A DNA stretch of 64,000 nt from DASQZK01 sp963732905 (GCA_963732905.1 CAVTBM010000004.1:1-64000); one strand, 5' to 3'; positions 16,557 to 25,861 are shown, counted from the stretch's first letter. A program made the numbers and translations. Notes: a model not told the origin generated them from the letters alone.

Positions 16557-17012
16557 TCAACGCGGAATAAAGTAAAACAATATGGCGATGGCAAGTCCGA
16601 AAACGATGCTCCAGGTCAACATCCTGATGGATTTATTCCGGTCCCTCCGTAAATTCTCTTTTTCCTGAATAGTATTGACCTTTCCGATTTTTCCAAAATT
16701 AAAAATGCCTTTCATCCCAAAGCCGGCGCAAAACTTCAACTGCCACTGTAACATGCCGATGCCGAAAGCAGCTGCAGGTAAAAAGACTACCAGCCGCCAG
16801 ATCCTGTTCATTTCCAGAACTGGGAAAAGTATTAATATAGCAACCATGATAACGCCAGAATATAAGGCTCCGTTGCGGCGTTTTCTGATTTCATCCGGCC
16901 CGATATTGCACACTCCGGGTATGTATTTACCCACATTTACTGATGATACCTGAATTTTTAGTCCCATTTTAACCCCCTTAATGATAATTTTCTTGACGTT
17001 AAAATCTTCCAT
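16557..17012 (-). CDS. Uncharacterised small membrane protein
   Basis: A 151-residue protein that I cannot assign to a family with confidence. It has hydrophobic helices at about residues 48-65, 70-88 and 128-148 and a strongly basic soluble N-terminal part containing VGKYIPGVCNIGPDEIRKRR, where the helix region starts. The segment between the second and third helices (FCAGFGMKGIFNFGKIGKV) is conserved-looking, with Cys and Gly. An alternative start at MGLKIQV (16967) would shorten it by 15 residues. It is a single gene between the lamin-tail lipoprotein and a 399-base gap, with no functional link visible. Confidence 0.6.
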   Translation of the reverse strand: MEDFNVKKIIIKGVKMGLKIQVSSVNVGKYIPGVCNIGPDEIRKRRNGALYSGVIMVAILILFPVLEMNRIWRLVVFLPAAAFGIGMLQWQLKFCAGFGMKGIFNFGKIGKVNTIQEKENLRRDRNKSIRMLTWSIVFGLAIAILFYFIPR

Positions 17013-17411
17013 AATCTACTGTTGGTCAGAACCTGTTCAGCTGATATCACGGGAAATAATAAAGCCCATGTCAACTGATGATTCCGGCGTCGCTCTGTAG
17101 CAGGCCGCCGGGAAGGTCATCTTTCCCGGCCGGGTAAGCAGCTTACAGGAAAATTCCCGGAACGTGACATTTTCAAAAATCCTGCCATATCAAAATCACG
17201 CCTGGAAATAATTCCGGAAGTTCTGGCTAAAGAGCGGCGAATCCTTTAAGATCATCAAATGAAAATCGGGTCGTCAAAATGAGACGCCTGACAGGGTATT
17301 ATCAGGTAACACCCGAACCAAATACACAAAGATGGGTTAGCTGTGCACTGAGAGATTGGAACGTCAGTCACCGTTAAAAAATCAAACGGAAATATTTCCC
17401 CGGACCGGGCT
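17013..17411. other. Gap with one stable hairpin; no gene seen
   Basis: The only structure found in these 399 bases is an exact 8-base stem, GCCGGGAA (17107-17114) with TTCCCGGC (17123-17130), around an 8-base loop. It lacks a T-run on either strand. No small gene or RNA could be supported. Confidence 0.5.
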
Positions 17412-19457
17412 TCACCCCTCGAGGATATAGCCATAGCCCTTAATCATTCTTCCGTCCACCATACGATTCTCACTGCCGAAGTTCGCGATCATTTTATACT
17501 TATCGCCATACACAACTTCCTCCACCTGCATATCATCGGTCAGGAACCGGTGGGACGTCATTTCCTCCAGGGCAATTTTGGCGTGCCATTCATCCACATG
17601 ATAGGTATTTTTGAACTGTTCGTCGGTGTAATGCCAGTTTCCCCAGCCGGTGGTATGATCCGTCACATAAGGTTTTCCCTCGCCAAATTCATTCGGTATC
17701 CAGAAGCGCAGGAAATTACCGTAGAACATGTCCTCCATCCAGCTCGGATAAGGACTTCCCTGTTGAAAGACATCATAACGGCTGGCAAAGACGGCATCGT
17801 GGAATACCAGTTGCCACAGGGGAATGGTTTCACCCTGGACACGAGCCTGTCGGTGTTCAATCCAATCGATCACGGGCACGAAATAGTCCCCGAAACTCTC
17901 GCTGCCAATCAGGAGTTTTTGATCTCTGAAAACTTTCAGAAGTTCGTATTTATTCTCAAGGTCATCGAGGCGCGTCTGCTCATTGCCAGGTTCATACGAC
18001 TGGTACAAGGCATTGCAGATGGTGGTGTCGATGAAATACCCTGTTGGCTTCACCATTTTGACTTGTTCCCAGTTGCGTTTGGCATACTTTACGCTGTCGC
18101 GCGAATTGGTCATGTAACACTGATGTCCGTCCGCCCACAGCCCTCCGGCCATGAGTGTTCCGTCGTCCCTTACGATGACGCCTTTGGGGAATGATGCGGC
18201 GGTGGGGTAAAAATCCTGGTAATTATCGTGAAGGGCCGTGATGTATTTTTCGCTTAAGGCCATAATCTCCCCGAGTTCATCAACCGTCCCAAGTCGTGGT
18301 TCGGGAGGCCAGATATCGGGATGGGCACTGTCCATACCACCGTGCATCCACCCGCGAAGCAGGACCATCCCTTTTTTAAAGCCCATATTTTCTTCGGCAA
18401 GTTTAACTTTCTTCATCACATCCTTAAAGGTAAAATTCAGATGTGCTTTCTGCATGTAAGTAAACTGTTTATCGCCGATCCAGTAATTATCCTGCGTCTC
18501 TTTATACCCCTTGCCATACAGGTTCATAAACTGCAGGGCCCGTCCGCCGATAAGCCTCGCTGCCTCAGGATTCTCCTGAATTTTCTCCTTCAGGGATTTG
18601 AAGAAGCCGTTATCCTTCGCAAACTGCCGGAAGCGCTTTGCGATGCCAACATAATTAGCGCCGGTGAAACTGTAATTCACCACATAATGACCTTTCCATT
18701 TTCCCATAGCTCTCACCCAGGCAGGGGCCACCTGGCCGTTGAACAACATGGGCCCTCCGTCGACGGTCTTGTTGTCGTAGGCACAGATCCAGCCGTTGTC
18801 ACCGTTCATTCCTGCGGTAAACCGCATTGGCAGGGAACTGAAAAACTGGAGGTATTGCCGTTGAAAAATATCGGCCGGATTATTTTCCCCTTTCAGGTTG
18901 TTCCGGATAAGTTTTCCCCCGTCGATGGGCATCACCAGTGTTTCGCTTTCAAAGGCCGGCGGAAATACAAGGCTGGGAAGGGAATCGTCGACTTCCAGCA
19001 GTTGAAATTTCAGCCATTCACCGTTGAGACTGTAATTGCAAAGAAAAGTCCCGTAATACACGTTGACCCTGCCATACAAGGTATACCGCAGATTTTCACC
19101 TTCCTTTTTACCGGTGAACCTGCCCGGGAACTGTTCTCCCATTGCCCTGTCACGACGGCTCCACAGTTTGCCTTCATCGATCACCGTCTCATCCTGGACG
19201 GCCGCCGAAAAGGTCTTCCAGGATTGGCTGTTCATTTTGTCCAGGGCTTCAATAACACCATTGGAGAAGATCTGCACCTTCATGAAATCATTTTCAAGAA
19301 TCTGCAAAACGTCGACATGATCCGGGGGTTTGACATATTGCAATGATTTCTGCACATTTCCGTTCTGATCACAGGATTCTGTTATGGTAACCATCCCGGC
19401 ACCGACAGCAGCCGTCCCGAGCATTGCCGAGGACTTAAGGAAATTTCTTCGTTTCAT
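17412..19457 (-). CDS. Tat-type exported putative glycoside hydrolase
   Basis: I choose the ATG at 19457 because it gives a canonical twin-arginine signal, MKRRNFLKSSAMLGTAAVGA; an ATG seven codons upstream (19478) only adds a weak leader. The mature 650-residue protein starts with a beta-rich domain (about 45-260: VQIFSNGVIEALDKMNSQSW, FPGRFTGKKEGENLRYTLYG, PMRFTAGMNGDNGWICAYD). A TIM-barrel-like part follows (about 300-600: GMVLLRGWMHGGMDSAHPDI, FPKGVIVRDDGTLMAGGLW, PTGYFIDTTICNALYQSYEP, LLIGSESFGDYFVPVIDW). The architecture resembles DUF5696/GH101-like glycosidases, with possible catalytic acids in the FIDTT and GSESFGD segments. Family membership is a guess from pattern, and the substrate is unknown. 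A sugar-porter gene lies upstream on the same strand. Confidence 0.62.
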   Translation of the reverse strand: MKRRNFLKSSAMLGTAAVGAGMVTITESCDQNGNVQKSLQYVKPPDHVDVLQILENDFMKVQIFSNGVIEALDKMNSQSWKTFSAAVQDETVIDEGKLWSRRDRAMGEQFPGRFTGKKEGENLRYTLYGRVNVYYGTFLCNYSLNGEWLKFQLLEVDDSLPSLVFPPAFESETLVMPIDGGKLIRNNLKGENNPADIFQRQYLQFFSSLPMRFTAGMNGDNGWICAYDNKTVDGGPMLFNGQVAPAWVRAMGKWKGHYVVNYSFTGANYVGIAKRFRQFAKDNGFFKSLKEKIQENPEAARLIGGRALQFMNLYGKGYKETQDNYWIGDKQFTYMQKAHLNFTFKDVMKKVKLAEENMGFKKGMVLLRGWMHGGMDSAHPDIWPPEPRLGTVDELGEIMALSEKYITALHDNYQDFYPTAASFPKGVIVRDDGTLMAGGLWADGHQCYMTNSRDSVKYAKRNWEQVKMVKPTGYFIDTTICNALYQSYEPGNEQTRLDDLENKYELLKVFRDQKLLIGSESFGDYFVPVIDWIEHRQARVQGETIPLWQLVFHDAVFASRYDVFQQGSPYPSWMEDMFYGNFLRFWIPNEFGEGKPYVTDHTTGWGNWHYTDEQFKNTYHVDEWHAKIALEEMTSHRFLTDDMQVEEVVYGDKYKMIANFGSENRMVDGRMIKGYGYILEG

Positions 19458-19699
19458 GTTAAGATGGTATAAATTCAATTCTATCTTAAAATCTCATCCT
19501 GAGATCCTTTTCACGGTCCGCTGTCCTGTCACCCGTCCAAACCATTAGCGGTCCTCCCGGTCTCCTGACTTGTCATCTCCACATCTTTTTCTCCTGTCAG
19601 ACCCTGATTTCATCCTGTTCACCGACGTGAAAAAAACTGTTAAACGGACCTGTTTTATAAGTAAACCCGTACTGAGTTCCTTCCCTTGCAGCCCGGAAA

Positions 19700-21052
19700 T
19701 TAACGAATGTTTTTATTCACCGACCATATTCTTTCAATTTCTTCAAGTGATTTTCCTTTGGTTTCCGGAAGCCATTTCACGGAAAATACCAGTTGAATTA
19801 AGGCCATCAGTGCTATGATGAAAAATGTTCCCGTGCGGAAGCCGATTAACATGGCAGGGAATACCCAGACCATGAGGGCGTTGAACAGCCATTGCACCAC
19901 AACAGGGAATATCATGGCAGTACCACGCATCCGGTTGGGATAAATCTCTGAAACCAGTGTCCAGTAAGCGGGACCGATGCATGCGGCAAAAAATGCCAGG
20001 TATACGATGCAGGTTATGAGGACGAAAATACCTTCGAAATGACCCATAAAACTAATAAACGAGAGGATTAACAAGGCTAAGGTCATTCCGCATGAACCAA
20101 TGATGTACAAAGTTCGCCGGCCAATCCTGTCGATGAAATAAATAGAGACAATGGTAAATATGACATTGGTGATTCCCAGTCCAAAAGTGCTGAACAGGGC
20201 GGCATCAATTTTAAATCCCGCCGTGATAAATATTTTCGGTGCATAGTCGACGATGGCATTGATCCCGGTAATCTGCACAAACACCGAAAGGAAAAGTCCG
20301 ACAAGCATCATTTGTCTGTTTTCGGGTTTAAAGAGATCAGCGATGCTGCCCTTCTTTTCTTTGAAGCTTTCTTTGATCTCAGCCATTTCAGCAAGGGCCA
20401 TAGCCTCACCGCCAATCTTTTTTAATATTCTGAAAGCCTCTGATTCGGAACCCATCCGGTACAAATACCTTGGAGTTTCGGGAACGAAAAACAGGAGCAG
20501 AAAAAACAATGAAGAGGGGATTACGCCGGTGAAGAACATATACCGCCAGTTGTCGTCGCCCATATTTCTCAACATGTAATTGATCAGGTATGAAATGAGA
20601 ATGCCGATAACAATAGAAAACTGATAGAATGAAACCAGCATCCCGCGGTTACGGGCAGGAGAAACTTCGGCGATATACATGGGCGAAAGCATCGATACCG
20701 CACCTACCGATAGGCCTCCCAGGAACCGTGCAAGAACAAATACAGTGAAACTTTCTGACAGGCCTGTAAGTACTGATGTCACTACAAAGATCAGGGCCAC
20801 GTATAATAATATCTTTTTCCTGCCGAATATATCCGTGACTCTTCCGGCGAATGCAGCCCCGAACATGCACCCGAAGAGAAGAGCTGCAAATGAAAACCCT
20901 AGTCCGAAATGACTGTTCTCCAGGTGAAAATATTTTTCAATAAACGGCCCTGCTCCCGTGATGATCGCAATATCAAATCCAAAGAGGAGACCGCCCAGTG
21001 ATGCCACAGCAGTTAATAATGCCAGGTAAGCCTTGTTGATTTCACTTTTCAT
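19700..21052 (-). CDS. Sugar-porter family MFS transporter (XylE-like)
   Basis: A 450-residue, twelve-helix major facilitator protein of the sugar porter family. Visible signatures are GGLLFGFDIAIITGA in the first helix, GRVTDIFGRKK after helix 2, RFLGGLSVGAVSMLSPMYIAEVSPARNRG around helices 4-5 (seen as successive blocks), PETPRYL before the central loop, DRIGRRTL after helix 8, and WLPETKGKSLEEIE at the C-terminal end. These proteins move a hexose or pentose across the inner membrane with H+. It could feed sugars freed by the nearby exoenzymes. A deleted relic of a near copy is found at 33552-33863, so the gene was once duplicated. Confidence 0.93.
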   Translation of the reverse strand: MKSEINKAYLALLTAVASLGGLLFGFDIAIITGAGPFIEKYFHLENSHFGLGFSFAALLFGCMFGAAFAGRVTDIFGRKKILLYVALIFVVTSVLTGLSESFTVFVLARFLGGLSVGAVSMLSPMYIAEVSPARNRGMLVSFYQFSIVIGILISYLINYMLRNMGDDNWRYMFFTGVIPSSLFFLLLFFVPETPRYLYRMGSESEAFRILKKIGGEAMALAEMAEIKESFKEKKGSIADLFKPENRQMMLVGLFLSVFVQITGINAIVDYAPKIFITAGFKIDAALFSTFGLGITNVIFTIVSIYFIDRIGRRTLYIIGSCGMTLALLILSFISFMGHFEGIFVLITCIVYLAFFAACIGPAYWTLVSEIYPNRMRGTAMIFPVVVQWLFNALMVWVFPAMLIGFRTGTFFIIALMALIQLVFSVKWLPETKGKSLEEIERIWSVNKNIR

Positions 21053-21374
21053 AAGTTCATGATTAATTGAGGGTATAGCATGCTTCAGATCATTTTTAAA
21101 TCATTGTATGAATTTGTAAAATAAAATGCTGAGAACTATAATTTACTTTTTAGACGGCATTACCGGATGCCGGGCTTAAATTTACATAACGGCCTTAAAA
21201 AGTATTCCGATTCAGATCTCCTGATTTTCCTGATCCCCCGGCATCCTTTAATATGCTGCACCGGGCTCCGGCCGCAGCCTTGCCTGTCCATGTCGGGGAT
21301 TTAAGAAAATTTGCGCGTCTCATTAAGTGCTCTCTGGATTCAATCGTTCTTGTTTTGCGATCCGGAATACCTGA
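21053..21374. other. Gap without recognised feature
   Basis: These 322 bases lie between the start of the sugar-porter gene and the end of the two-lobed esterase gene on the same strand. They probably hold the promoter of the transporter, but no box pair matching TTTG/TAnnTTTG could be made out. Confidence 0.4.
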
Positions 21375-23459
21375 TCATTGAGATAATGTGCGGTTCCGGA
21401 TAATTTCAAATCCGGATTTTCCGAGTGCCTTGCGGATGTTTCCCGACCAAAGATAGGCTTCAGGTATCTGATCTGCAAACCGTATATCGACTGAAGGCAA
21501 GAGTGCAGGAAGCTCGTACACATCGGTAACACGAAGGCAGTTCAGCATTTCGGTTGCGATCCCTCTTCCGTCAGGACGGCTGGTTACATCCTGGCTTTCC
21601 GGCGGGTTTTTCAGCAAAAGCATGCTGCAATTCCCGTCAAGCAGAGCAGCGTAAAGAGCAACCACTCCCATCCCGTCACGGGCGGCAATGCCAATACGGG
21701 TGCTATCAATTCCTTCCTGGGTACGGCAAAATTCAAGGCACCGCAGAAGATCATATACCTGCATGGATGCAATAGTACGACCCGTCCATGCTGAAGCCCG
21801 CCTGACATGCCACTGAAGATCGGCCGGCCATCCGGCCTCACCTACTCCCCTGACTTCAAGGAACGCCGTGTTCCATCCTTCGGAGATATAGCCATTGATA
21901 AATGATTCCGATTCATCTTTTTCTTCCTCAGGATTTCTCAGTACAATCAGTAAAGGCTTGTGCTGATCAGGGCGGTAATTCCAGCGGATGTCCAGCTTAA
22001 GCCGCCAGCCTTCTTCCGGGACGAAACTGAATATTTTACTGCCGTACTCGGCCCTGTTCAGCGTATTGAATTCCAGCCGGGGCGAGAGAGGCGTTTTTTC
22101 AACAGGGAATGCCCCGAACGTTTTTTCCTTCAGGAAGGACAGGACAGAATCCTTAAAAGCAACCAGTTCCTTTTCGTTGGTTATTTCAGGAGCCCCGGGA
22201 AGCTTTATAAACGAATCCTGGATGGTCGTGGTACGGTCACCGGCAGGAGGACCGTCGGTATAGACTTTCAGTTCCTGTTCGGAGAGCTCTGCTCCTGGTG
22301 AATGGTCAACATCACCAACCTCCTCCGGAGTAACATCTTTACCCATCAGCTCTTTAAGGAAGAATGCAGAGATTGTCTCCCGGGAAACGGGCTGATATCC
22401 ATGACCGCCATGGTATTCGACAAACCGGCTATTTGCGGTCTGGTCGTAGAGGCTGTATATCTTATTCAGATCGCTGTGCAGACGCCGTACCGATTCTATC
22501 TGGTTATAACCGTCCTCTTCAGACTGGGCGATCAGGAACGGCCGCGGGGCGATCAGGGCACCGATATCCTGGAAATCCCAACCGTAGGTGTTGACGGGCG
22601 TCATACAGTCGCAGTGCCAGTCGATGGTCCGTGTAGAGATCTGGGCTTCCAGAGTGCTGGCACCACAGGATGCTGCCACGGCTTTCACACGGGGATCGAC
22701 GGCAGGGATGAACCAGCTCTGCGCACCACCTCCTGAATTTCCGGTTACACCTATTTTCTCTTTATCAACCTCAGGCCGTTCACATAAAAGGTCGATACCG
22801 CGTATACCGTTCCAGACTTCCACGCCGGCGGGTGTATAGCCACGGCTGTACCAGTTGAACCAGCCATGGTCATAACAACCGTGGTGTACACCGCGCACTT
22901 CTCCAAGCTGGATCGTCTCGATAATGAGGCACACGAAGCCAAGCCTGGCAAATTTCTGTGGGTGTTCCTGGTAGTAGGCTTTCTGGCTTTCGGCATGTCC
23001 GCATAAATACAGGATGGCCGGTCGCGGCCCTGGGATGCTGTCGGGAATATACAGGTTTGCCGGGACAAAAAGTCCGGGCAGGGATTCGTAATACAGTTTT
23101 TCAATCCGGTACCCCTCCCTTTGGATAATCCCGGTTACCGTGACATTCAGATCCGGCCGCTTCCCTTCCAGCGGAACATCTTCCAGGCTCAGCATTTCAA
23201 CCAGCTCGCGGTATTTTGCCGGCCTTGAAGTTTTCCATTCATCAAGGGTTTTGAAGCCTGCCAGACTTCCATCTGTAATTTTTGTTGCTTCCCTGATGAG
23301 GTATTGGCGGATATTATTTGATTGTTCATCCGGTTTCTTTACTTCGGATTTGTCCCGGATACATGAACCGGAAAGTGTCAGAATGAATATGGCTGACAAG
23401 AGAAGCCAGCACGGTTTCAAACTGACCTGTTTTGTAAAAGATGTGCTCTTCGGATACAT
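21375..23459 (-). CDS. Two-lobed alpha/beta-hydrolase lipoprotein (acetyl-xylan-esterase-like)
   Basis: I prefer the ATG at 23459, which leaves a lipoprotein signal ending LTLSGSC; an ATG 18 codons further up (23513) gives an implausible leader. About 694 residues follow. The first lobe is an AXE1/dienelactone-hydrolase-like domain: ILYLCGHAESQKAY oxyanion strand, nucleophile Ser in GVTGNSGGGAQ, Asp in AQSEEDGYNQ, His in YHGGHGY, in normal order. The second lobe (about the last 280 residues) repeats the fold, but its nucleophile elbow reads IAARDGMGV, with Asp where Ser is expected, so it is probably inactive or altered. The protein likely deacylates polysaccharide fragments at the cell surface or in the periplasm. 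No neighbour is in tight operon contact. Confidence 0.78.
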   Translation of the reverse strand: MYPKSTSFTKQVSLKPCWLLLSAIFILTLSGSCIRDKSEVKKPDEQSNNIRQYLIREATKITDGSLAGFKTLDEWKTSRPAKYRELVEMLSLEDVPLEGKRPDLNVTVTGIIQREGYRIEKLYYESLPGLFVPANLYIPDSIPGPRPAILYLCGHAESQKAYYQEHPQKFARLGFVCLIIETIQLGEVRGVHHGCYDHGWFNWYSRGYTPAGVEVWNGIRGIDLLCERPEVDKEKIGVTGNSGGGAQSWFIPAVDPRVKAVAASCGASTLEAQISTRTIDWHCDCMTPVNTYGWDFQDIGALIAPRPFLIAQSEEDGYNQIESVRRLHSDLNKIYSLYDQTANSRFVEYHGGHGYQPVSRETISAFFLKELMGKDVTPEEVGDVDHSPGAELSEQELKVYTDGPPAGDRTTTIQDSFIKLPGAPEITNEKELVAFKDSVLSFLKEKTFGAFPVEKTPLSPRLEFNTLNRAEYGSKIFSFVPEEGWRLKLDIRWNYRPDQHKPLLIVLRNPEEEKDESESFINGYISEGWNTAFLEVRGVGEAGWPADLQWHVRRASAWTGRTIASMQVYDLLRCLEFCRTQEGIDSTRIGIAARDGMGVVALYAALLDGNCSMLLLKNPPESQDVTSRPDGRGIATEMLNCLRVTDVYELPALLPSVDIRFADQIPEAYLWSGNIRKALGKSGFEIIRNRTLSQ

Positions 23460-23546
23460 GCTCTGATATTTTAAAGGAATGAAAGTTCTGGTTTTCCGGA
23501 CGGTGTGTGCCAATATTCATCAGACTACTTCCCTGTCGGGGAAACT

Positions 23547-23909
23547 TCAGAACATCAGGTACATCTTCTCTTTGTTCTTCCACCCTGCCTGGTTTTCATA
23601 TTCCACGAAATAAATCTTCAGGTCGGCCTGGTTCTCATAATCGACAAAATAGATCTTCTTCTCTGCCTGGTTTTCATATTTGGTGAAAAACCACCGGCCG
23701 TTGTTCTTCCCGGCCTGGTTTTCATATTGCTCCTTAAATACACAAAGGTCGGCCTGGTTTTCATACTGAACGACATATACTTTCACGTCGGCCTGGTTCC
23801 CGTATTTCTCGCTGAAAACTTTCTGGGCTGAAACGGTAATGACTGCACAAATCAGTGAAAATACCAGGGCAATCCGGAAGATTATGGTGTAATATTTTTT
23901 CATCATCAC
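23547..23909 (-). CDS. Exported protein of six YENQAD repeats (DUF6150-like)
   Basis: A 120-residue protein with a signal peptide (cleavage after VSA, residue 28). The mature part is almost wholly repeats: Y-x-N-Q-A-(D/G/E) at residues 36, 49, 62, 78, 91 and 104, a spacing of 13, 13, 16, 13 and 13. Between them is an alternating strand such as VKVYVVQ, KKIYFVD or LKIYFVE. The regularity predicts a stack of short beta-strands with the Asn-Gln-Ala turn repeated. From memory this resembles DUF6150 proteins of Bacteroidetes, which have no known function. The third interval has a three-residue insertion (KNNGRWFFTK). The same words recur in the DNA (GGCCTGGTTTTCATA), showing internal duplication. 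An in-frame Met three codons in could be the start. Confidence 0.75.
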   Translation of the reverse strand: MMMKKYYTIIFRIALVFSLICAVITVSAQKVFSEKYGNQADVKVYVVQYENQADLCVFKEQYENQAGKNNGRWFFTKYENQAEKKIYFVDYENQADLKIYFVEYENQAGWKNKEKMYLMF

Positions 23910-24423
23910 TAAAGTATAAAAAAGTACGAATATATTTAAGAGTAGGAACAGTTACTTCAGTCTTCCGGTCGTTATTCTTCATCCATGCGAATCGCCTGAT
24001 AACCTGAATACCAGAATTCAATTTTTCAAAAGCCTCCTTTTTCAAAGACCGTGAAATCTAATTCAAATCTCCCATAATCCTTTTAGCAATCCATGGTTGC
24101 ACACCCTTCGGGGCGCCCGGAATCCCTCCATATCAATTATTCTATCGCTCTGCGACCCTGATGGGGTCTTTTTGGACGGCCCGTTGAATATTAATCAGTC
24201 ATTTTGCACCTTCGGTCAACATTTCGAGAACATCAAAACAATATCCGAACGTGCACAGCCTTCCACAGGAGGCAAAGAATTTCGCCCATTTTTTATCAGT
24301 ATTGTTATAGAGTGAAATAATGCGTTGAATTGCAAGGGTTTTCTACAGGTCTTTTAAAATTTTCCGGGGCAGATGTAAGAAATACCTCCTGTCATGGTAC
24401 TAACCCGTTAAATTGATTCATCC
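23910..24423. other. Divergent gap with a short terminator-like hairpin
   Basis: The gap lies between the repeat protein and the second sigma-factor gene. GACCC (24154-24158) and GGGTC (24164-24168) pair around five bases and are followed by TTTTT (24169-24173), a weak intrinsic-terminator shape on the plus strand although no plus-strand gene precedes it. The stretch 24090-24190 looks like repeated intergenic filler (CCCTTCGGGG-type words) rather than a gene. Promoters for both flanking genes must lie here but could not be placed. Confidence 0.4.
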
Positions 24424-24936
24424 GTGAAACAGAAAGAACAGCTACGTATTTTTGAACAATGGCTTGGCAGGTACAAGGGATTGATATTTAAGACCGTTCG
24501 TACTTATGCCTTCAATGCAACTGACCGGGACGATCTCTTCCAGGAGATCAGCATCCAGGTGTGGAACTCAATCCCCTCATTCAGGCAGATGTCTTCAGTG
24601 TCGACCTGGATCTATCGAATCTCCCTGAATACCGCCATCAAATGGGCAAGAAAGGAACAGCAGTATCACCAAAACCGCAATGATTCAATGAAAATCGAGA
24701 GAATCCTTCAGGAAAACAGGATGCCAACGGATGAGCGGCTGGAATGGCTCTATGATGAAATCTCAAAACTTGATGAGATAGACCGTTCGGTCACTTTGTT
24801 GCTTCTTGATGCATTCACCTACCGGGAGATGGCTGAAATGCTCGGCATCACCGAGTCGAATGTCGGTGTCAGGATCAACCGGATCAAAAAACGCCTTATC
24901 GCCAAATCAAAAAAAACCAAAACCCATGGAATTTGA
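24424..24936 (+). CDS. ECF-type RNA polymerase sigma factor, second copy
   Basis: A 170-residue ECF sigma factor that begins with GTG. Region 2 (about residues 12-80) contains DRDDLFQEISIQVWNSI and STWIYRISLNTAIKWARKE, and region 4 (about 115-165) contains TYREMAEMLGITESNVGVRI. It parallels the sigma factor at 8074-8589 in length, in these two motifs, and in being followed by an overlapping membrane-protein gene. The C-terminal lysine-rich tail (KKRLIAKSKKTKTH) is unusual but may only reflect the overlap with the next gene. The two sigma factors clearly belong to one subgroup; their target promoters are unknown. Confidence 0.92.
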   Translation: MKQKEQLRIFEQWLGRYKGLIFKTVRTYAFNATDRDDLFQEISIQVWNSIPSFRQMSSVSTWIYRISLNTAIKWARKEQQYHQNRNDSMKIERILQENRMPTDERLEWLYDEISKLDEIDRSVTLLLLDAFTYREMAEMLGITESNVGVRINRIKKRLIAKSKKTKTHGI

Positions 24937-25489
24937 AGAACTCCAACAGATATGGGACTCACAGAACAATGAGCCCCTCTATGCATTCAGCGTAAAAGCA
25001 TTACATAACAGGATCCTCAGCAAAAAGAGAAGCGCTGTTCATATCGCCAATTTCAGCGAAATAATGCTGATCCTGGTAAACCTGGGCGCTGCAATCCTGG
25101 TAGCCTCTCTGAAATTTCAGAAGCCGGAAGGTAAACTGTTCATGTACCTCATGTCGGGCTGGATGTTTATGACCGCGCTTTACATTATCGTAAGCAGGAT
25201 CCGGAGAATCAGGGCAGACCAAAGGTTTGACCGGTCGCTTGCCGGAGACCTTCGGCATGCCATTTCCACAGCTTCTTACCAGGTACGTCTCTCCCGGCTC
25301 ATGCGATGGAATATTCTTCCCCTCGGCATCCTTATTTTCGCGGGGATTATCGGCAGCGGAAAATCCGTCTGGCTGGCGGTGGTCGTAGTGTTGTTTCTCG
25401 CGATTGCCTTTTTTGCCGGCGGTTGGGAAAATGGTATTTATGAATCCAGGAAGCGAGAGCTTGAAGAACTGCAACGGAAGTTGGGGTAA
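24926..25489 (+). CDS. Membrane protein paired with the second ECF sigma factor
   Basis: The ATG at 24926 overlaps the end of the sigma-factor gene by 11 bases; the frame is open further upstream, but that part only shadows the sigma gene. The protein has 187 residues: an N-terminal soluble segment MEFEELQQIWDSQNNEPLYA, two membrane helices (about 46-62 and 73-92), a basic central stretch (RIRRIRADQRFDRS), two more helices (about 128-165), and a charged tail RKRELEELQRKLG. The order, helix layout and the W-x-x-Q-N start match the partner at 7415-8077. By position it could restrain its sigma factor at the membrane, but it has no known anti-sigma motif. Confidence 0.72.
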   Translation: MEFEELQQIWDSQNNEPLYAFSVKALHNRILSKKRSAVHIANFSEIMLILVNLGAAILVASLKFQKPEGKLFMYLMSGWMFMTALYIIVSRIRRIRADQRFDRSLAGDLRHAISTASYQVRLSRLMRWNILPLGILIFAGIIGSGKSVWLAVVVVLFLAIAFFAGGWENGIYESRKRELEELQRKLG

Positions 25490-25525
25490 ATGCAGGAAAA
25501 AAGAATAAATCAAATCCATTTATAT

Positions 25526-25861
25526 ATGGCAACCATCACAGATGCATTCATGAAGGAAAAGCTTACCACCGTAAGAAACTACACGGTGGTCATCCTAAAA
25601 AAAGGTCCGCATTACGATCATCCGGATTTGCAGCAGGTGACATGGGAACACGGGCGACGGAATTTCGCCCTTCGGGAGGACGGATGGTTATCCATCGTCT
25701 GCCCTGTCTCTGATGGGACCGACATGGCCGGTATAGGGATCTTCAACGCAGACCCGGAAAAAACCAGGCAGCTTATGGACGGTGATCCGGGTGTAAGAGC
25801 CGGTATTTTCGTTTATGAGTTGCATCAGGGCAGGAGTTTCCCGGGAGACAGTCTTCCGTGA
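25526..25861 (+). CDS. YciI-like (YCII domain) protein
   Basis: The ATG at 25526 is chosen because MATITDAFMKEKLTTVRNYT starts the domain; an earlier in-frame ATG at 25490 abuts the stop of the preceding gene and would add 12 residues. The protein is a single YCII domain of about 111 residues: TVVILKKGPHYDHPD, then EHGRRNFALREDGWL, and the C-terminal VRAGIFVYELHQGRSFPGDS, typical of one group of YciI proteins. The family has a ferredoxin-like fold with a conserved His/Asp pair, and its enzyme activity is mostly undefined. It follows the sigma/membrane pair closely, so it may be in the same transcript. Confidence 0.85.
   Translation: MATITDAFMKEKLTTVRNYTVVILKKGPHYDHPDLQQVTWEHGRRNFALREDGWLSIVCPVSDGTDMAGIGIFNADPEKTRQLMDGDPGVRAGIFVYELHQGRSFPGDSLP

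Noticed and set aside
18321..19346. Plus-strand frame of 341 residues opposite the Tat-type glycosidase
   Set aside because: It is an antisense reading of a gene with clear signal peptide and domain pattern, and its own protein has no coherent domain.
24154..24173. Intrinsic terminator on the plus strand
   Set aside because: The stem has only five base pairs and no plus-strand gene precedes it, so it is noted only as a weak shape.
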